In this document: piece after piece, positions 42,255 through 51,204 of the stretch
How the letters are laid out: the number at the start of each line of letters is the position of its first letter
Position numbering within the stretch: the stretch's first letter is position 1
DNA from: a virus
Strand: one strand, 5' to 3'
Length of the DNA stretch: 64,000 nucleotides
Virus record (IMG/VR): IMGVR_UViG_3300029286_000025
Span: 17,159 to 81,158 of that record
Program-made: the position numbers and the translations under genes
The notes under the pieces: model-generated
Databases searched by the model: none
The model's input: only the letters and a program-made list of their open reading frames with translations
What the model was told of the DNA's origin: nothing

Positions 42255-44375
42255 ATGTCAGATTTAGAAAAATATTCGGGAAATTTAGGAAAAGAAATCG
42301 AAATTATAAAATCATTTCTTGAAAAAGTTTTGGGATCAGATGTTTTAGAAATAGGTGATATTTTTATACAACCATCTTCATCTTATATCGCTGTTAAAGT
42401 TACTAATATAACATATAAAGAAAATGACAATAAGAATCAAGATCATCTGGGATATAAAGTTATAGTAACTTATAAAAGAGCCTCAAATTGGGAATTGAGT
42501 GATTGGGAAGATGAACATAATTCAGATTTCAATAATTTTAATAGTACTTGGATTAGAAATTCAACAAAGGTTAAACACGGTGAAAATATTTCAGACTATT
42601 TAGACAAAGCAAAAAAGATTATTTCCGGTGAAATAGATATTGAATCATTAAATGATAATAACGATGATGATACAAATACAGAAACATCACTTATATCAAA
42701 AAACTCAAAAACCAATCTTTTGACACTTCAAAATGATTTAGAAGAAAAAAGGAAAAATGCGGAACTGATTAAATCCTTCGTTTCTATTGAAATGGAGAAA
42801 AAGAAAAGAGAACTTGATAAGATAAGACAAAAATTAAACGGGGTAATCGATATTTTTAAGAAAAAAATAGTCAAAATAATGAAAGTTATCACTACCATTG
42901 AATTATATCTTGGTATTGATGAAGAATTATTTCAAATTCAAGATGGTGAATTAGCACCAAAAGATACCCCAATATCATTTCGTCAAGCAGTTCTTTATAT
43001 GGATGAAGAAATTGGTCATTGGGAAAATGGTGGGTTGGATTTTACAAATATTGACTGGTTTGATCAATGGTTGATAAAAGATAATAATTATAAAAAATTA
43101 TTACCTGAAGAAAAAGGGTTGGTTGTTTTCAGACCTAGAAGATATGAAAAGGATTATGGTGGTGATCCTAGATATAATAGTGCAATGAATCAGGAAAATA
43201 AATACAGAACTTATCTTCTCATAAGAAATGGTGAATGTCTTTATAGGGTTTATACTGAAAATATTGTAATCTTACCTAGATTGTTTCCTAAACGTGATGA
43301 GTTACAGAAATTGATGAATGAAATTCAAAAAGAAAATTTGAGTTCGTGGAGTGAAGAAAAAAAGCAAGAAAATGTTGAAGATTTGGTTTATCAGTATAAA
43401 AAAAGAGCAATATTACTTCAAGGATTAGTTGATAGAACTGAAGTTTTTCATCCATTACCAGTTGATAAGATAAATATTTTTGATATGACAAATCTTGAAG
43501 GAAAAGTAAATTTCATTTATGATGATGAATATTTATTACCATCCGATAGATTATCATTTTGGGATTGGCATAAAGAAATAAATAGGAAAATAGGAAAAGG
43601 TAGTAGGATATTATTAACTGGATTTCATGATGGTAAACATGGTGTTCGAGATAGAATTTATTATTATTGTAGTGAATATCGAATACCTGATAGACCATCC
43701 GTTGGAATTTATGAAGTCGAAGAATATTTACAGGAAGAAAAAAAGGATATGAAAATGTCCGATTTTGAAGAACTGAAAAAAGTATGGGATGAAAGAGGAA
43801 TTAAATATGAAATAAAAGAAACTCGTAAAAATCAATATCATATAAATTGGGAAAGTAATTTTTCACGTGAAAAAGATTATGTTCCAATATATGAAGATGG
43901 TGTTATAGTAAAAAGTACATTCATACATTTAACCATTCTTTATAATCCAAAAGATGAAGTTTATGGGCCTTGGGGAACATATGATCCACATGATCGTAAG
44001 AAAAGAATTCGTTTAAGAATATATCCATCTGATGATTTTGTTTTAAATTATGATCAAATAAGTCTGAATGATATTGAATTTTATCTTACGAGTAGGGTGG
44101 ATAGACCTAACTATTTGAAGATGTTACCAATGTTGAATGATATGAAAAAATGGAGAATTCAGGAATTGGAAAATGAAAAGAATTTTACCAAACTTATTTA
44201 TTCTCAAGTTTATAAAAATTTCAAAGGAAAATCCGAAGAATATATTTATAATAAAATATGGGAAACTATCGATTGGTGGAAATATAAAAATATGTGGAAA
44301 AGACCTATCGATAAGGATGATACCAAAGCTTTACGAATGATTGTAAAAAAATTGAAAGGTACAACAAATGATTAA
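42255..44375 (+). CDS. Large hypothetical protein, 706 aa
   Basis: Start set at 42255 (MSDLEKYSG), since the in-frame TTG six codons earlier lies in the duplicated leader. The first 140 residues form an alpha/beta domain (DIFIQPSSSYIAVKVTNITY, LGYKVIVTYKRASNWELSDW). A coiled coil follows (about 165-220). Then a large region with VVFRPRRYEKDYGGDPRYNS and KYRTYLLIRNGECLYRVYTE, and GSRILLTGFHDGKHGVRDRI. I recall similar unnamed proteins on mobile elements but know no function. It is cytoplasmic by sequence. The stop overlaps the start of a tiny gene. Confidence 0.6.
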   Translation: MSDLEKYSGNLGKEIEIIKSFLEKVLGSDVLEIGDIFIQPSSSYIAVKVTNITYKENDNKNQDHLGYKVIVTYKRASNWELSDWEDEHNSDFNNFNSTWIRNSTKVKHGENISDYLDKAKKIISGEIDIESLNDNNDDDTNTETSLISKNSKTNLLTLQNDLEEKRKNAELIKSFVSIEMEKKKRELDKIRQKLNGVIDIFKKKIVKIMKVITTIELYLGIDEELFQIQDGELAPKDTPISFRQAVLYMDEEIGHWENGGLDFTNIDWFDQWLIKDNNYKKLLPEEKGLVVFRPRRYEKDYGGDPRYNSAMNQENKYRTYLLIRNGECLYRVYTENIVILPRLFPKRDELQKLMNEIQKENLSSWSEEKKQENVEDLVYQYKKRAILLQGLVDRTEVFHPLPVDKINIFDMTNLEGKVNFIYDDEYLLPSDRLSFWDWHKEINRKIGKGSRILLTGFHDGKHGVRDRIYYYCSEYRIPDRPSVGIYEVEEYLQEEKKDMKMSDFEELKKVWDERGIKYEIKETRKNQYHINWESNFSREKDYVPIYEDGVIVKSTFIHLTILYNPKDEVYGPWGTYDPHDRKKRIRLRIYPSDDFVLNYDQISLNDIEFYLTSRVDRPNYLKMLPMLNDMKKWRIQELENEKNFTKLIYSQVYKNFKGKSEEYIYNKIWETIDWWKYKNMWKRPIDKDDTKALRMIVKKLKGTTND

Positions 44376-44526
44376 TTTCGATAACATTGATGATTCAGTC
44401 GATCTAAAAAGAAGATATACCCAAGAACAATTACTGAAGATATGGGATGATACATATCCTAAATTATCAGAAATTAGTAGTGATAAAATTATTATAACAA
44501 TTACACCACCTGAAAGGTGTTTATAA
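44368..44526 (+). CDS. Small ORF overlapping the previous gene, 52 aa
   Basis: ATG overlaps the previous stop (ATGATTAA). The product (LKRRYTQEQLLKIWDDTYPK in the middle) is helical and ends PPERCL. It also overlaps the helicase gene stop on the other strand by six bases. Coupled translation is plausible, function unknown. Confidence 0.4.
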   Translation: MINFDNIDDSVDLKRRYTQEQLLKIWDDTYPKLSEISSDKIIITITPPERCL

Positions 44527-45615
44527 TTTTCCTGTTCCCTCTAAGTTATCATTTTCAATGGATAAATATCTTGGATGAAAATCGAAACCAATTATTTCAC
44601 CTTTATGATCACCGTCGCGAAGTTTAAGAATTTTTAAACGATATTTGTTATTCTTTCTCATTTCGTTATTTCTGATAATAGCCCATACACAATCCGCTGT
44701 TTCAGCGACAGCTTTACTTTCTGGAATATCCGCCAACTTAATATCATTTGCACCCCAAACAGATTTATCGGTTTGTGTAGCTGTTATCATAGCAACGTTG
44801 TATTTGTCTGCTAAATACCTTAATCCTTCTGCCAGATGTTTTCCTTTTAAGAAAAGGTTGTTACCCATTTCTTTATGTAATTTATCAACAGACATGAGAT
44901 TAATGTAGTCAATAATAATCATATCGAATTTAACATTTCTAACTTCAATATATTTATTTATAAGATTATCCAAATCATCGATTGTACATTGACCAGTATT
45001 GAATTTTTTGACCCAAATTTTTCCAATTTTCCCATTATTAAATAAACCTAGATTTGTTGTGTTTTTTAATTGTGATATTTTTGATTTAATAAAATTTGGA
45101 TCTTTACTTAATTCGTCATATTGATCTGCATCAATTTTTAATCTCATTGCACCTAAACGTTTCATAACTTTTCTCTTAGATAATTCGACTGAAACTACTA
45201 ATACGTTCGCACCACTATCTGCTGCGTTTTTTGCAGTATTATATAACCACATTGAATTATGACTCAAAATATCATTTGTCCAAAATCTATGATTTTCATC
45301 GTTTAGTTGAAAATCAAACATATTTGATTTTTTATCATGAATATCTTTATAACATTTACAAACAACTTCCACACCATTTTTTGTTTGTATTTTATCACCT
45401 GATACTAAGTCTTTAACAAAAACTTCGTTCATATTTTCATCAAAAACAATATGGGTATCTGCACATATTAATTCAGATGTTTGTGTTATTAAAACCCATT
45501 CATCATATTCTATTGTTTTACCTATTGATTTGATATCTGACCAACCATTATCGGTTTCTATTTGCCATTCATCTATTTCTACTGTATCTATAAATTTTCT
45601 TTCAAAATCTAACAT
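44521..45615 (-). CDS. Replicative DNA helicase gp41/DnaB-like, C-part, preceded by split-intein C-half
   Basis: Residues 1-120 are an intein C-part (WQIETDNGWSDIKSIGKTI, CADTHIVFDE, then FWTNDILSHN) ending His-Asn with Ser +1. The extein SMWLYNTAKNAADSGANVLV continues the RecA-like core after Walker A: FDMIIIDYINLMS is Walker B, ITATQTDKS is motif H3, and RLKILKLRDG is the arginine-finger/H4 region. It joins to 46663-47376. The full helicase would be about 450 residues. The C-half start has an A-rich leader after two stop codons in the same frame, so it is independently translated. Confidence 0.85.
   Translation of the reverse strand: MLDFERKFIDTVEIDEWQIETDNGWSDIKSIGKTIEYDEWVLITQTSELICADTHIVFDENMNEVFVKDLVSGDKIQTKNGVEVVCKCYKDIHDKKSNMFDFQLNDENHRFWTNDILSHNSMWLYNTAKNAADSGANVLVVSVELSKRKVMKRLGAMRLKIDADQYDELSKDPNFIKSKISQLKNTTNLGLFNNGKIGKIWVKKFNTGQCTIDDLDNLINKYIEVRNVKFDMIIIDYINLMSVDKLHKEMGNNLFLKGKHLAEGLRYLADKYNVAMITATQTDKSVWGANDIKLADIPESKAVAETADCVWAIIRNNEMRKNNKYRLKILKLRDGDHKGEIIGFDFHPRYLSIENDNLEGTGKL
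45256..45615 (-). other. gp41 split intein, C-half (120 aa)
   Basis: Long C-half that includes block B (CADTHIVF) and the terminal His-Asn. With a 32-residue N-half, this is the atypical early-split class. Confidence 0.8.
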
Positions 45616-45633
45616 TTTTTATTTTATTCTTTT

Positions 45634-46539
45634 TTAACCATTCAAAAAATCTATACACGTTTGAATAGTTTTTTCTTTATGAAATTTATAATCACATTCC
45701 CATACAATTAAAATATTATATCCAACATCTTTTATAGAATCAATTTTCAATTTATCTTTTTCCCAAATTTCATATGCAAACATTTGGAGATATTTATGAA
45801 AATAATTTTTATTATATGTTTTAGGATTACAGTGCCAGTAATCACCGTTGAATTCTATTATTTTTTTATTATATACAAAATCATATGAGAATGTTTTTCC
45901 CAATTCTTTAAAATGTCTAAAAAATTGTTTTTTTCCGTAATGAACATTTTCTAATTTTATTTTTTCCAAAATATTTTCAAATAATTCTAATTCTGGTCCG
46001 GAATAATTATCATATTTAAATTTTACAAAATCACCATTTTTATATTTGGCTTCTATTTTTTCACTCCATTTATTTTGTCTATTATTCCATATTTCTAGAC
46101 CTTTAATTTCACCATATTTTTCTATACATTTTTCTAATGTGAATGTTTTTTGTCTTTCCGATACTTTATTTTTAGATTCATCTTCCGTGAATCCTTTTTT
46201 CATCCAATATAATTTTTGTGTTGGGTTTACATCAGTATATAAGTGTTTATTATCGTGTCTTTTTTTTATTGCTTTTTTAGATATATCATTTTGTATATTT
46301 TTTATTATTTTTAATGAATCTTCATTATTAAATCCTCTTTTCAACCAAAATTCGATACTTTGTCTGGATTTTTCCTTAAAAAAATTCTTATTTTTTTCGA
46401 ATGATTTTTGTAATCCAATTGTAATTTTTTCACCTCTGTTTAATGCTCTATCATTCATTAAATCAATAGCATCTTTTTTTGATAAACCATATTTATACAT
46501 AAGAAATTCATACGTTCCTGTGGCTCTAGTTTTTCCCAA
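45634..46539 (-). CDS. Vsr-like homing endonuclease inside the fractured helicase locus
   Basis: 301 residues from the first candidate start (TTG at 46539), but the frame is open further upstream to 46662 and that stretch encodes a zinc-finger-like segment (GTCYYCGNPSIFF, then HRICNSKECLGK) with no ATG, directly after the intein N-half stop in the same frame. The middle (KVSERQKTFTLEKCIEKYGE, LEIWNNRQNKW) is closely shared with 23534-24511 in the terminase locus. The core FSYDFVYNKKIIEFNGDYWH and YNILIVWECDYK is Vsr-like. How it is translated is unclear: read-through, rare start or a recently created stop. Confidence 0.75.
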   Translation of the reverse strand: MGKTRATGTYEFLMYKYGLSKKDAIDLMNDRALNRGEKITIGLQKSFEKNKNFFKEKSRQSIEFWLKRGFNNEDSLKIIKNIQNDISKKAIKKRHDNKHLYTDVNPTQKLYWMKKGFTEDESKNKVSERQKTFTLEKCIEKYGEIKGLEIWNNRQNKWSEKIEAKYKNGDFVKFKYDNYSGPELELFENILEKIKLENVHYGKKQFFRHFKELGKTFSYDFVYNKKIIEFNGDYWHCNPKTYNKNYFHKYLQMFAYEIWEKDKLKIDSIKDVGYNILIVWECDYKFHKEKTIQTCIDFLNG

Positions 46540-46662
46540 ACACTCTTTGGAATTACATATCCTATGATACCCCCCACTTATATTAAAAAAAATTGAAGGG
46601 TTTCCACAGTAATAACAAGTACCTTCATTTTCCTTTTTAAAGTGTTTATCATAGTATTCAAA

Positions 46663-47376
46663 TTACAGTTTTAGATAATTGAAAAATTCACCAATTGTAA
46701 TTTCCTTTATTTCTTTGGTTTTTTTATTTTTAATTTTTATGTGAGTATTTGATTTACAGCACTTACCAACTCCAGTTTCACCAAGAAATACATTGAATGT
46801 TGATTTATCCCATCCACCGTGCAAAAGTGTGTCTACACTAGACCAACCGGATGTTATTTTATTTTTGGAAACTTCTTGTTTATGTGATTCTGGATCATCA
46901 AAATCGTCACCCAAATCTTCTTCATCTTCAAGTATTGATATATTACTAAATACTGTTTTTACTTTAGATAAAACATCGACAACATTATCATAATCTATTT
47001 CTTTCAGATTACGAATTAAGTCTATAACAGTATATGTTTTGTTTTTTAAATCATTTGATAATTTCCAAGCTTTGAAATGTCTTTCCAACCATTCTTTATC
47101 GTGTACGGAATTGTCATTTTTTAGTAATGTTTTTATGACATTATTATTTATCTTTTCTTCCGGATCATTTAATTTGATCATCGCAACAATTTGTTGTGGT
47201 GATGCTACATTTTTTGTTATAATATATTCATCTTTTACTATTTTAAATATAAAACGAATTTCATCGTTTTTAAAGAAATCTGGTTCTACATTTAAGAATT
47301 GAGATGAATGATCCATTATCCAAGTGAAGAAAAATTTCTCCATTTGAACATTCATCGTTTCTTTATCATTACTCAT
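46663..47376 (-). CDS. Replicative DNA helicase gp41/DnaB-like, N-part, plus split-intein N-half
   Basis: Residues 1-205 hold a DnaB-type N-terminal helical domain (QMEKFFFTWIMDHSSQFLNV, FIFKIVKDEYIITKNVASPQ), an acidic linker (EDEEDLGDDFDD) and the start of the motor (ITSGWSSVDTLLHGG) up to Walker A FLGETGVGK. Residue 206 (Cys) opens an intein N-half of only 32 residues, CCKSNTHIKIKNKKTKEIKE to a stop. The site is the gp41-1 type insertion point in the P-loop. The first Cys fits the N-x-T spacing better than the second. Partner at 44521-45615. Confidence 0.85.
   Translation of the reverse strand: MSNDKETMNVQMEKFFFTWIMDHSSQFLNVEPDFFKNDEIRFIFKIVKDEYIITKNVASPQQIVAMIKLNDPEEKINNNVIKTLLKNDNSVHDKEWLERHFKAWKLSNDLKNKTYTVIDLIRNLKEIDYDNVVDVLSKVKTVFSNISILEDEEDLGDDFDDPESHKQEVSKNKITSGWSSVDTLLHGGWDKSTFNVFLGETGVGKCCKSNTHIKIKNKKTKEIKEITIGEFFNYLKL
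46666..46761 (-). other. gp41 split intein, N-half (32 aa)
   Basis: Very short N-half with block A only (C-C-K-S-N-T). Its length is close to that of the shortest known natural N-inteins. Confidence 0.75.
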
Positions 47377-47393
47377 TCATAAGTTATTATTTT

Positions 47394-47492
47394 TTAAGAA
47401 TTTTGTTCATAGTTCGGTTTTATGGTTGAATCTTGTGCATCCGGACTGACTATTACCCAGATTGGATTTTTTATATCTTTAACATTTTTCAT
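47394..47492 (-). CDS. Tiny ORF between IMPDH/GMPR and helicase genes, 32 aa
   Basis: ATG overlaps the upstream stop (ATGA). The product is MKNVKDIKNPIWVIVSPDAQ plus 12 residues. The coupled start and tight spacing to the helicase gene support expression, but it is too short to judge. Confidence 0.35.
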   Translation of the reverse strand: MKNVKDIKNPIWVIVSPDAQDSTIKPNYEQNS

Positions 47493-48514
47493 TTGTTAAA
47501 TCTATTAAAACTGTTTTGTGATATAAATACATATTCGGAATTTCCTATAAAGTTTTTTAAATCATTATCTCCTTGATATGACATACAAGATTTTAAATAA
47601 TCTTTAAAATTATCAACCCAACCACCTATTGAATATTCAACTTTATTCATTCTGATAATACCTTCCGATGTTCTTAATTCTTTTTTACCCCATTTTCTTT
47701 GAACATCTTTTGTACTCATTCCCCTAAATAATTTATAAATATCACCACCATCTTTAAAATAATCGATTGCATCGTTTTTATCAATTTTTATATATGTTTC
47801 ATCTTCTTTTATATAATCTTGTCCACAAGATTCAATTGATTTGTTGATTATATTTCCGAGCATTACACCATCTGATCCTAAACCAATAGATTTTATGATG
47901 TCATCGAAATTTTTAAAACCACCATCAGCTATAATTTTTGTTTTATAATCGTTTTTTATTTTTATGTCATAACATTCTTTTATTAATGATGCCATTGGAT
48001 AATGTATAGAACTGTTTGCGGATGTCGTACATGCGTGCCCCGCCCCTATTCCGCATCGGATATAATTAACATTTAATTTTGCATATTGTTCAAAAGTTTT
48101 GGGATTTGCAATATTTCCTATCATTAATTCAATATCAATATATTTTTCTTTAATAATTTTAGATATCTCATAAATTCTTATTGAATGTGCATTAGCAACA
48201 TCAATTAATATTCTTTTTGGTAAAGTCTTGTTATTTTTTATTTTCTCTTCTATTTCATCCAAACTATAAGATATGAAACAATCATCTTCAAATTTTGTTT
48301 TATCATTATTTATTCCTCTAGGAATACAAATATAGAAACCCAAATCTCTAAAAATTTTATAATTGTTTTCATCTATTACTGTATCCATTGGTGATACAAA
48401 TAATGGTAAATTGTTATTTTTATCAAATATATTTATTTCTTTTCTAGATCTTATATCACTTATAATAGTTGGTATTAATGAAATATCATTGAAATCGAAT
48501 TTAATATTATTCAT
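47489..48514 (-). CDS. IMP dehydrogenase/GMP reductase family protein
   Basis: 341 residues of TIM-barrel with no CBS domains. PLFVSPMDTVID is the N-terminal barrel motif, YIRCGIGAGHACTTSANSS carries the catalytic Cys162 loop, IIADGGFKN is the phosphate-binding D-G-G, and DGVMLGNII the following G-x-x-x-G. The flap region (KLFRGMSTKDVQRKWG) has the R-G-M-x-S/T pattern. The short form and lack of CBS favour GMP reductase or a minimal IMPDH, and the sequence does not decide. Either would adjust guanine nucleotide pools for phage DNA synthesis alongside the reductase. IMPDH is one of the genes reported to be fractured by inteins elsewhere, but here it is whole. Confidence 0.8.
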   Translation of the reverse strand: MNNIKFDFNDISLIPTIISDIRSRKEINIFDKNNNLPLFVSPMDTVIDENNYKIFRDLGFYICIPRGINNDKTKFEDDCFISYSLDEIEEKIKNNKTLPKRILIDVANAHSIRIYEISKIIKEKYIDIELMIGNIANPKTFEQYAKLNVNYIRCGIGAGHACTTSANSSIHYPMASLIKECYDIKIKNDYKTKIIADGGFKNFDDIIKSIGLGSDGVMLGNIINKSIESCGQDYIKEDETYIKIDKNDAIDYFKDGGDIYKLFRGMSTKDVQRKWGKKELRTSEGIIRMNKVEYSIGGWVDNFKDYLKSCMSYQGDNDLKNFIGNSEYVFISQNSFNRFNK

Positions 48515-48595
48515 ATGTTTTTTTCTTTATAATATAAAATAAAAAAGTGAAAGTTTAAGCCATTTCCAATATCAATTCAAATAGACTTTAAAAAA

Positions 48596-48614
48596 TTAAT
48601 ATATAAAAATAAAA
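48596..48614 (+). promoter_or_regulatory. Promoter-like box TTAATATATAAAAATAAAA
   Basis: One of the fullest copies of the box, located about ten bases before the endonuclease start at 48623. Confidence 0.4.
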
Positions 48615-48622
48615 TTTTATAA

Positions 48623-49603
48623 ATGAAAATATTTTTTCATGATAAAACATATGATGATTTCGAATTAATAAATGGGACATTTTTTATAAAAAATAAAATT
48701 GGTGATACAATTAAATGTAAAAATGCAATAGAATTTGAAATTGAATGTGTGAAATGTTTATCTAAAATTAAAATAAAAAAAATAAAAAGATATCATCTTG
48801 ATAAAGATTATATTTGTATAAGATGTAGAACAAAAGGTGAAAATAATCCCATGTATGGAAAAAGAATGAGTGATGAGAAAAAATTAGAGATAAGTAAAAA
48901 AAATAGTGGGGAAAATAATCCGTTTTTTGGTAAGAAACATACAGATGAAACTAAAAAAAAGATAGGTGAAAAAAATAAAGAACATATGAAGGGTGAAAAT
49001 AATCCAATGTATAAAAAATCTGTTTTTGATATTTGGGTTGAAAAATATGGTAAAGAAAAAGCTGATGAATTAATGAAAAATAAATCATTGAAACATTCAT
49101 TTTCTGGTGAAAATAATCCATTTTTCGGAAAAAAACATACTGATGAAACAAGAAAAAAATTATCAGAATCTTTAAAAAATTCAGATAAATTAAAAAAACT
49201 TGTGAATAGTAAAGAATATAGAGAAAAAATGTCAAACAAATTAAAAAACAGAAAATTTTCCGATGAACACAAAAGAAAATTAAGATTGTCTAGGATAAAA
49301 AATATAAAATATTTAAACAACGGACAAATATTACCAAATTTTAGTTTGATTGGTTGTGAAATATTAAATAAAATTTCAACCGAAAAAAATATTTATATAC
49401 AACACGCGATGAATGATGGTGAATTTTATATAAAAGAATTGGGTTACTGGGTTGATGGTTATGATAAATTAAATAATGTTGTTTATGAAATAGATGAAAG
49501 TGGACATTTTGATATGAACGGTGAATTAAAAGAAAAGGATATAAAAAGACAAACCCAAATAGAAAATCATTTGGGTTGTCAATTTATTAGAATAAAAATT
49601 TAA
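48623..49603 (+). CDS. NUMOD3-repeat homing endonuclease with PD-(D/E)XK-like end
   Basis: 326 residues. CVKCLSKIKIKKIKRYHLDK with CIRC gives a zinc site near residue 40-70. At least four NUMOD3 motifs follow (GENNPMYGKRMSDEKKLEIS, GENNPFFGKKHTDETKKKIG), known as DNA-binding modules. The C-terminal 75 residues (IQHAMNDGEFYIKELGYWVD, VVYEIDESGH, GCQFIRIKI) match the nuclease end of 16568-17563 (IQHALNGGEKKF..., CIEWDEECH, CKMIRIRQ). Thus the same nuclease core is joined to two different recognition modules in this phage. Confidence 0.75.
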   Translation: MKIFFHDKTYDDFELINGTFFIKNKIGDTIKCKNAIEFEIECVKCLSKIKIKKIKRYHLDKDYICIRCRTKGENNPMYGKRMSDEKKLEISKKNSGENNPFFGKKHTDETKKKIGEKNKEHMKGENNPMYKKSVFDIWVEKYGKEKADELMKNKSLKHSFSGENNPFFGKKHTDETRKKLSESLKNSDKLKKLVNSKEYREKMSNKLKNRKFSDEHKRKLRLSRIKNIKYLNNGQILPNFSLIGCEILNKISTEKNIYIQHAMNDGEFYIKELGYWVDGYDKLNNVVYEIDESGHFDMNGELKEKDIKRQTQIENHLGCQFIRIKI

Positions 49604-49637
49604 AATATTGTTCCTGTTTTCTTCAAAGATTTATTTT

Positions 49638-49892
49638 TTATTCCACTTGTAATGATTCTTTAGCTCTTTGTAGGAATTCTATTAAATCATCGATTGAACT
49701 TTTATTGTTCAAATAGAAATTATCTAATTCAATTGAGTCGATATGATGACCAACGGTACAGTTTTTAATATCATCGTCCATTTTCATGTTCATTTCCCAA
49801 TCATAAGATTTAATTCTGGTGTACCAAGTTGCTTCATCAGATTTAACACTATCATTAATAAAATCTGGATTAATAATTCTAATTGTTATCAT
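49638..49892 (-). CDS. Hypothetical protein, 84 aa
   Basis: Small protein downstream of uvsX in the same direction. It starts MITIRIINPDFINDSVKSDE and ends in a helix (IDDLIEFLQRAKESLQVE). 17 bases separate it from the uvsX stop. No family recognised. Confidence 0.5.
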   Translation of the reverse strand: MITIRIINPDFINDSVKSDEATWYTRIKSYDWEMNMKMDDDIKNCTVGHHIDSIELDNFYLNNKSSIDDLIEFLQRAKESLQVE

Positions 49893-49909
49893 TTTTTGTA
49901 AATTATTTT

Positions 49910-51151
49910 TTATTTTAACAAAATATCATCTGACATTTCACTATCAATTTCAAAATCATTATCTTCTTCAAATTCTTTATATTCTTCGTCAAGTTCTTCA
50001 TTTGATTTTTGAATTTCTTCAAAAGATGAATATTTGAAATAATCGAAAACAATAGGTTCTAATGAATTAATTACATCATCATTAAAAACTTTTCCATTGA
50101 ATAAATTATTTTCATGAATTACTTTATCTAAATGTTTCACGTACCATTTTTTAGGTGGTCCAGATTCATATGTAATTTCTCCTGTTTTTTTATCAACAAC
50201 TGGTTTTAACATAGCGATACCAACTTTTTCAAAATTTTCGGGTGTGCAGAAAAATTCTAATCCCTTATATGGATTACAACCTTTGGTGTGATCAATTTCA
50301 AATTTTACTTTTTTTGGTTTTGCTAAACGATTTTTACGAGATTTTGCTGTAATAACAACCCCCTGTGAACCAAGTGAAAAATCATCCTTATCCTTATCTT
50401 CCAATTTCGCAATAGTTAAATAGATGATTACAGATGCTGAATAATTTATACCTTCACCACCAGATTGTTTTTCGGTGGGGAAAAGATCCATTGTCATGTA
50501 GATGTGATTTGTTGCCACTAAAGGTATGTTTAAGTAACCCAAATCGTTAGTAATAACTCTAAACAATGACTTGATTGCTTTGGCTCTACTCATATCAGAT
50601 TTTTGTTTACCTTCAAGTGCATCTTCTACTTCTTTTGTAGATGCTAATTGGCCGATACTATCTAATATAAATAATGTTTTTGATACATCGACACCTTTTT
50701 CTTTTTGTTCTTTCAGAGCATCTAAAATTTGAACAACTGCTATTTTAAGATTTTCGACTTTGTTAGAACGAATCAGTTTAAATTTATCTTCATTTTCAAT
50801 ATTAATACCGAACATGTCAAAATCAGTATTTTCAATAGAAAATTCAGTATCAATATAAAAAATATTATATCCTTCTTTTTGGGCGTTTCTTACTATATTT
50901 AAAGCGATGTAGGATTTACCTGTTTGTGGAGGACCTGCTAGTATAGTAATTCTATTTTTCGGAACTCCACCTTTTTTAATGCTTTTTGAAATTAATGCAT
51001 TAAGAATATAAATTCCCGTGCTGATATAAGATTTTTCCCCTTTCAGATTATCAATAGTAATCATAGATTTCTTTGATAATCCATCAATTACATTTGAAAT
51101 TTTTGAAAAATCAAAATCGTTTTTTGGATTTGATTTTATTTGTTTCGCCAT
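49910..51151 (-). CDS. uvsX: UvsX/RecA-like recombinase
   Basis: 413 residues. Walker A is AGPPQTGKSY (73-81), with the UvsX-type strand RITILAGPP before it. YIDTEFSIENTDFDMFGINI carries the catalytic Glu region, TLFILDSIGQL is Walker B, and PLVATNHIYMTMDLFPTEKQ with SGGEGINYSASVIIYL covers loops L1/L2. The acidic C-terminus (EELDEEYKEFEEDNDFEI) is typical of the family. It pairs homologous DNA for recombination-dependent replication and repair with gp32 and gp41 of this window. No intein is present. An endonuclease gene lies just upstream on the same strand. Confidence 0.9.
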   Translation of the reverse strand: MAKQIKSNPKNDFDFSKISNVIDGLSKKSMITIDNLKGEKSYISTGIYILNALISKSIKKGGVPKNRITILAGPPQTGKSYIALNIVRNAQKEGYNIFYIDTEFSIENTDFDMFGINIENEDKFKLIRSNKVENLKIAVVQILDALKEQKEKGVDVSKTLFILDSIGQLASTKEVEDALEGKQKSDMSRAKAIKSLFRVITNDLGYLNIPLVATNHIYMTMDLFPTEKQSGGEGINYSASVIIYLTIAKLEDKDKDDFSLGSQGVVITAKSRKNRLAKPKKVKFEIDHTKGCNPYKGLEFFCTPENFEKVGIAMLKPVVDKKTGEITYESGPPKKWYVKHLDKVIHENNLFNGKVFNDDVINSLEPIVFDYFKYSSFEEIQKSNEELDEEYKEFEEDNDFEIDSEMSDDILLK

Positions 51152-51204
51152 TCATGTTTGATTATTTTTTAGATAATATTAATATAAATATTTTCAAGAA
51201 AAGT

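Noticed and set aside
47489-48514. Split intein in the IMPDH/GMP reductase gene
   Set aside because: The protein is continuous across all active-site motifs and has no intein blocks, although relatives elsewhere are reported with inteins.
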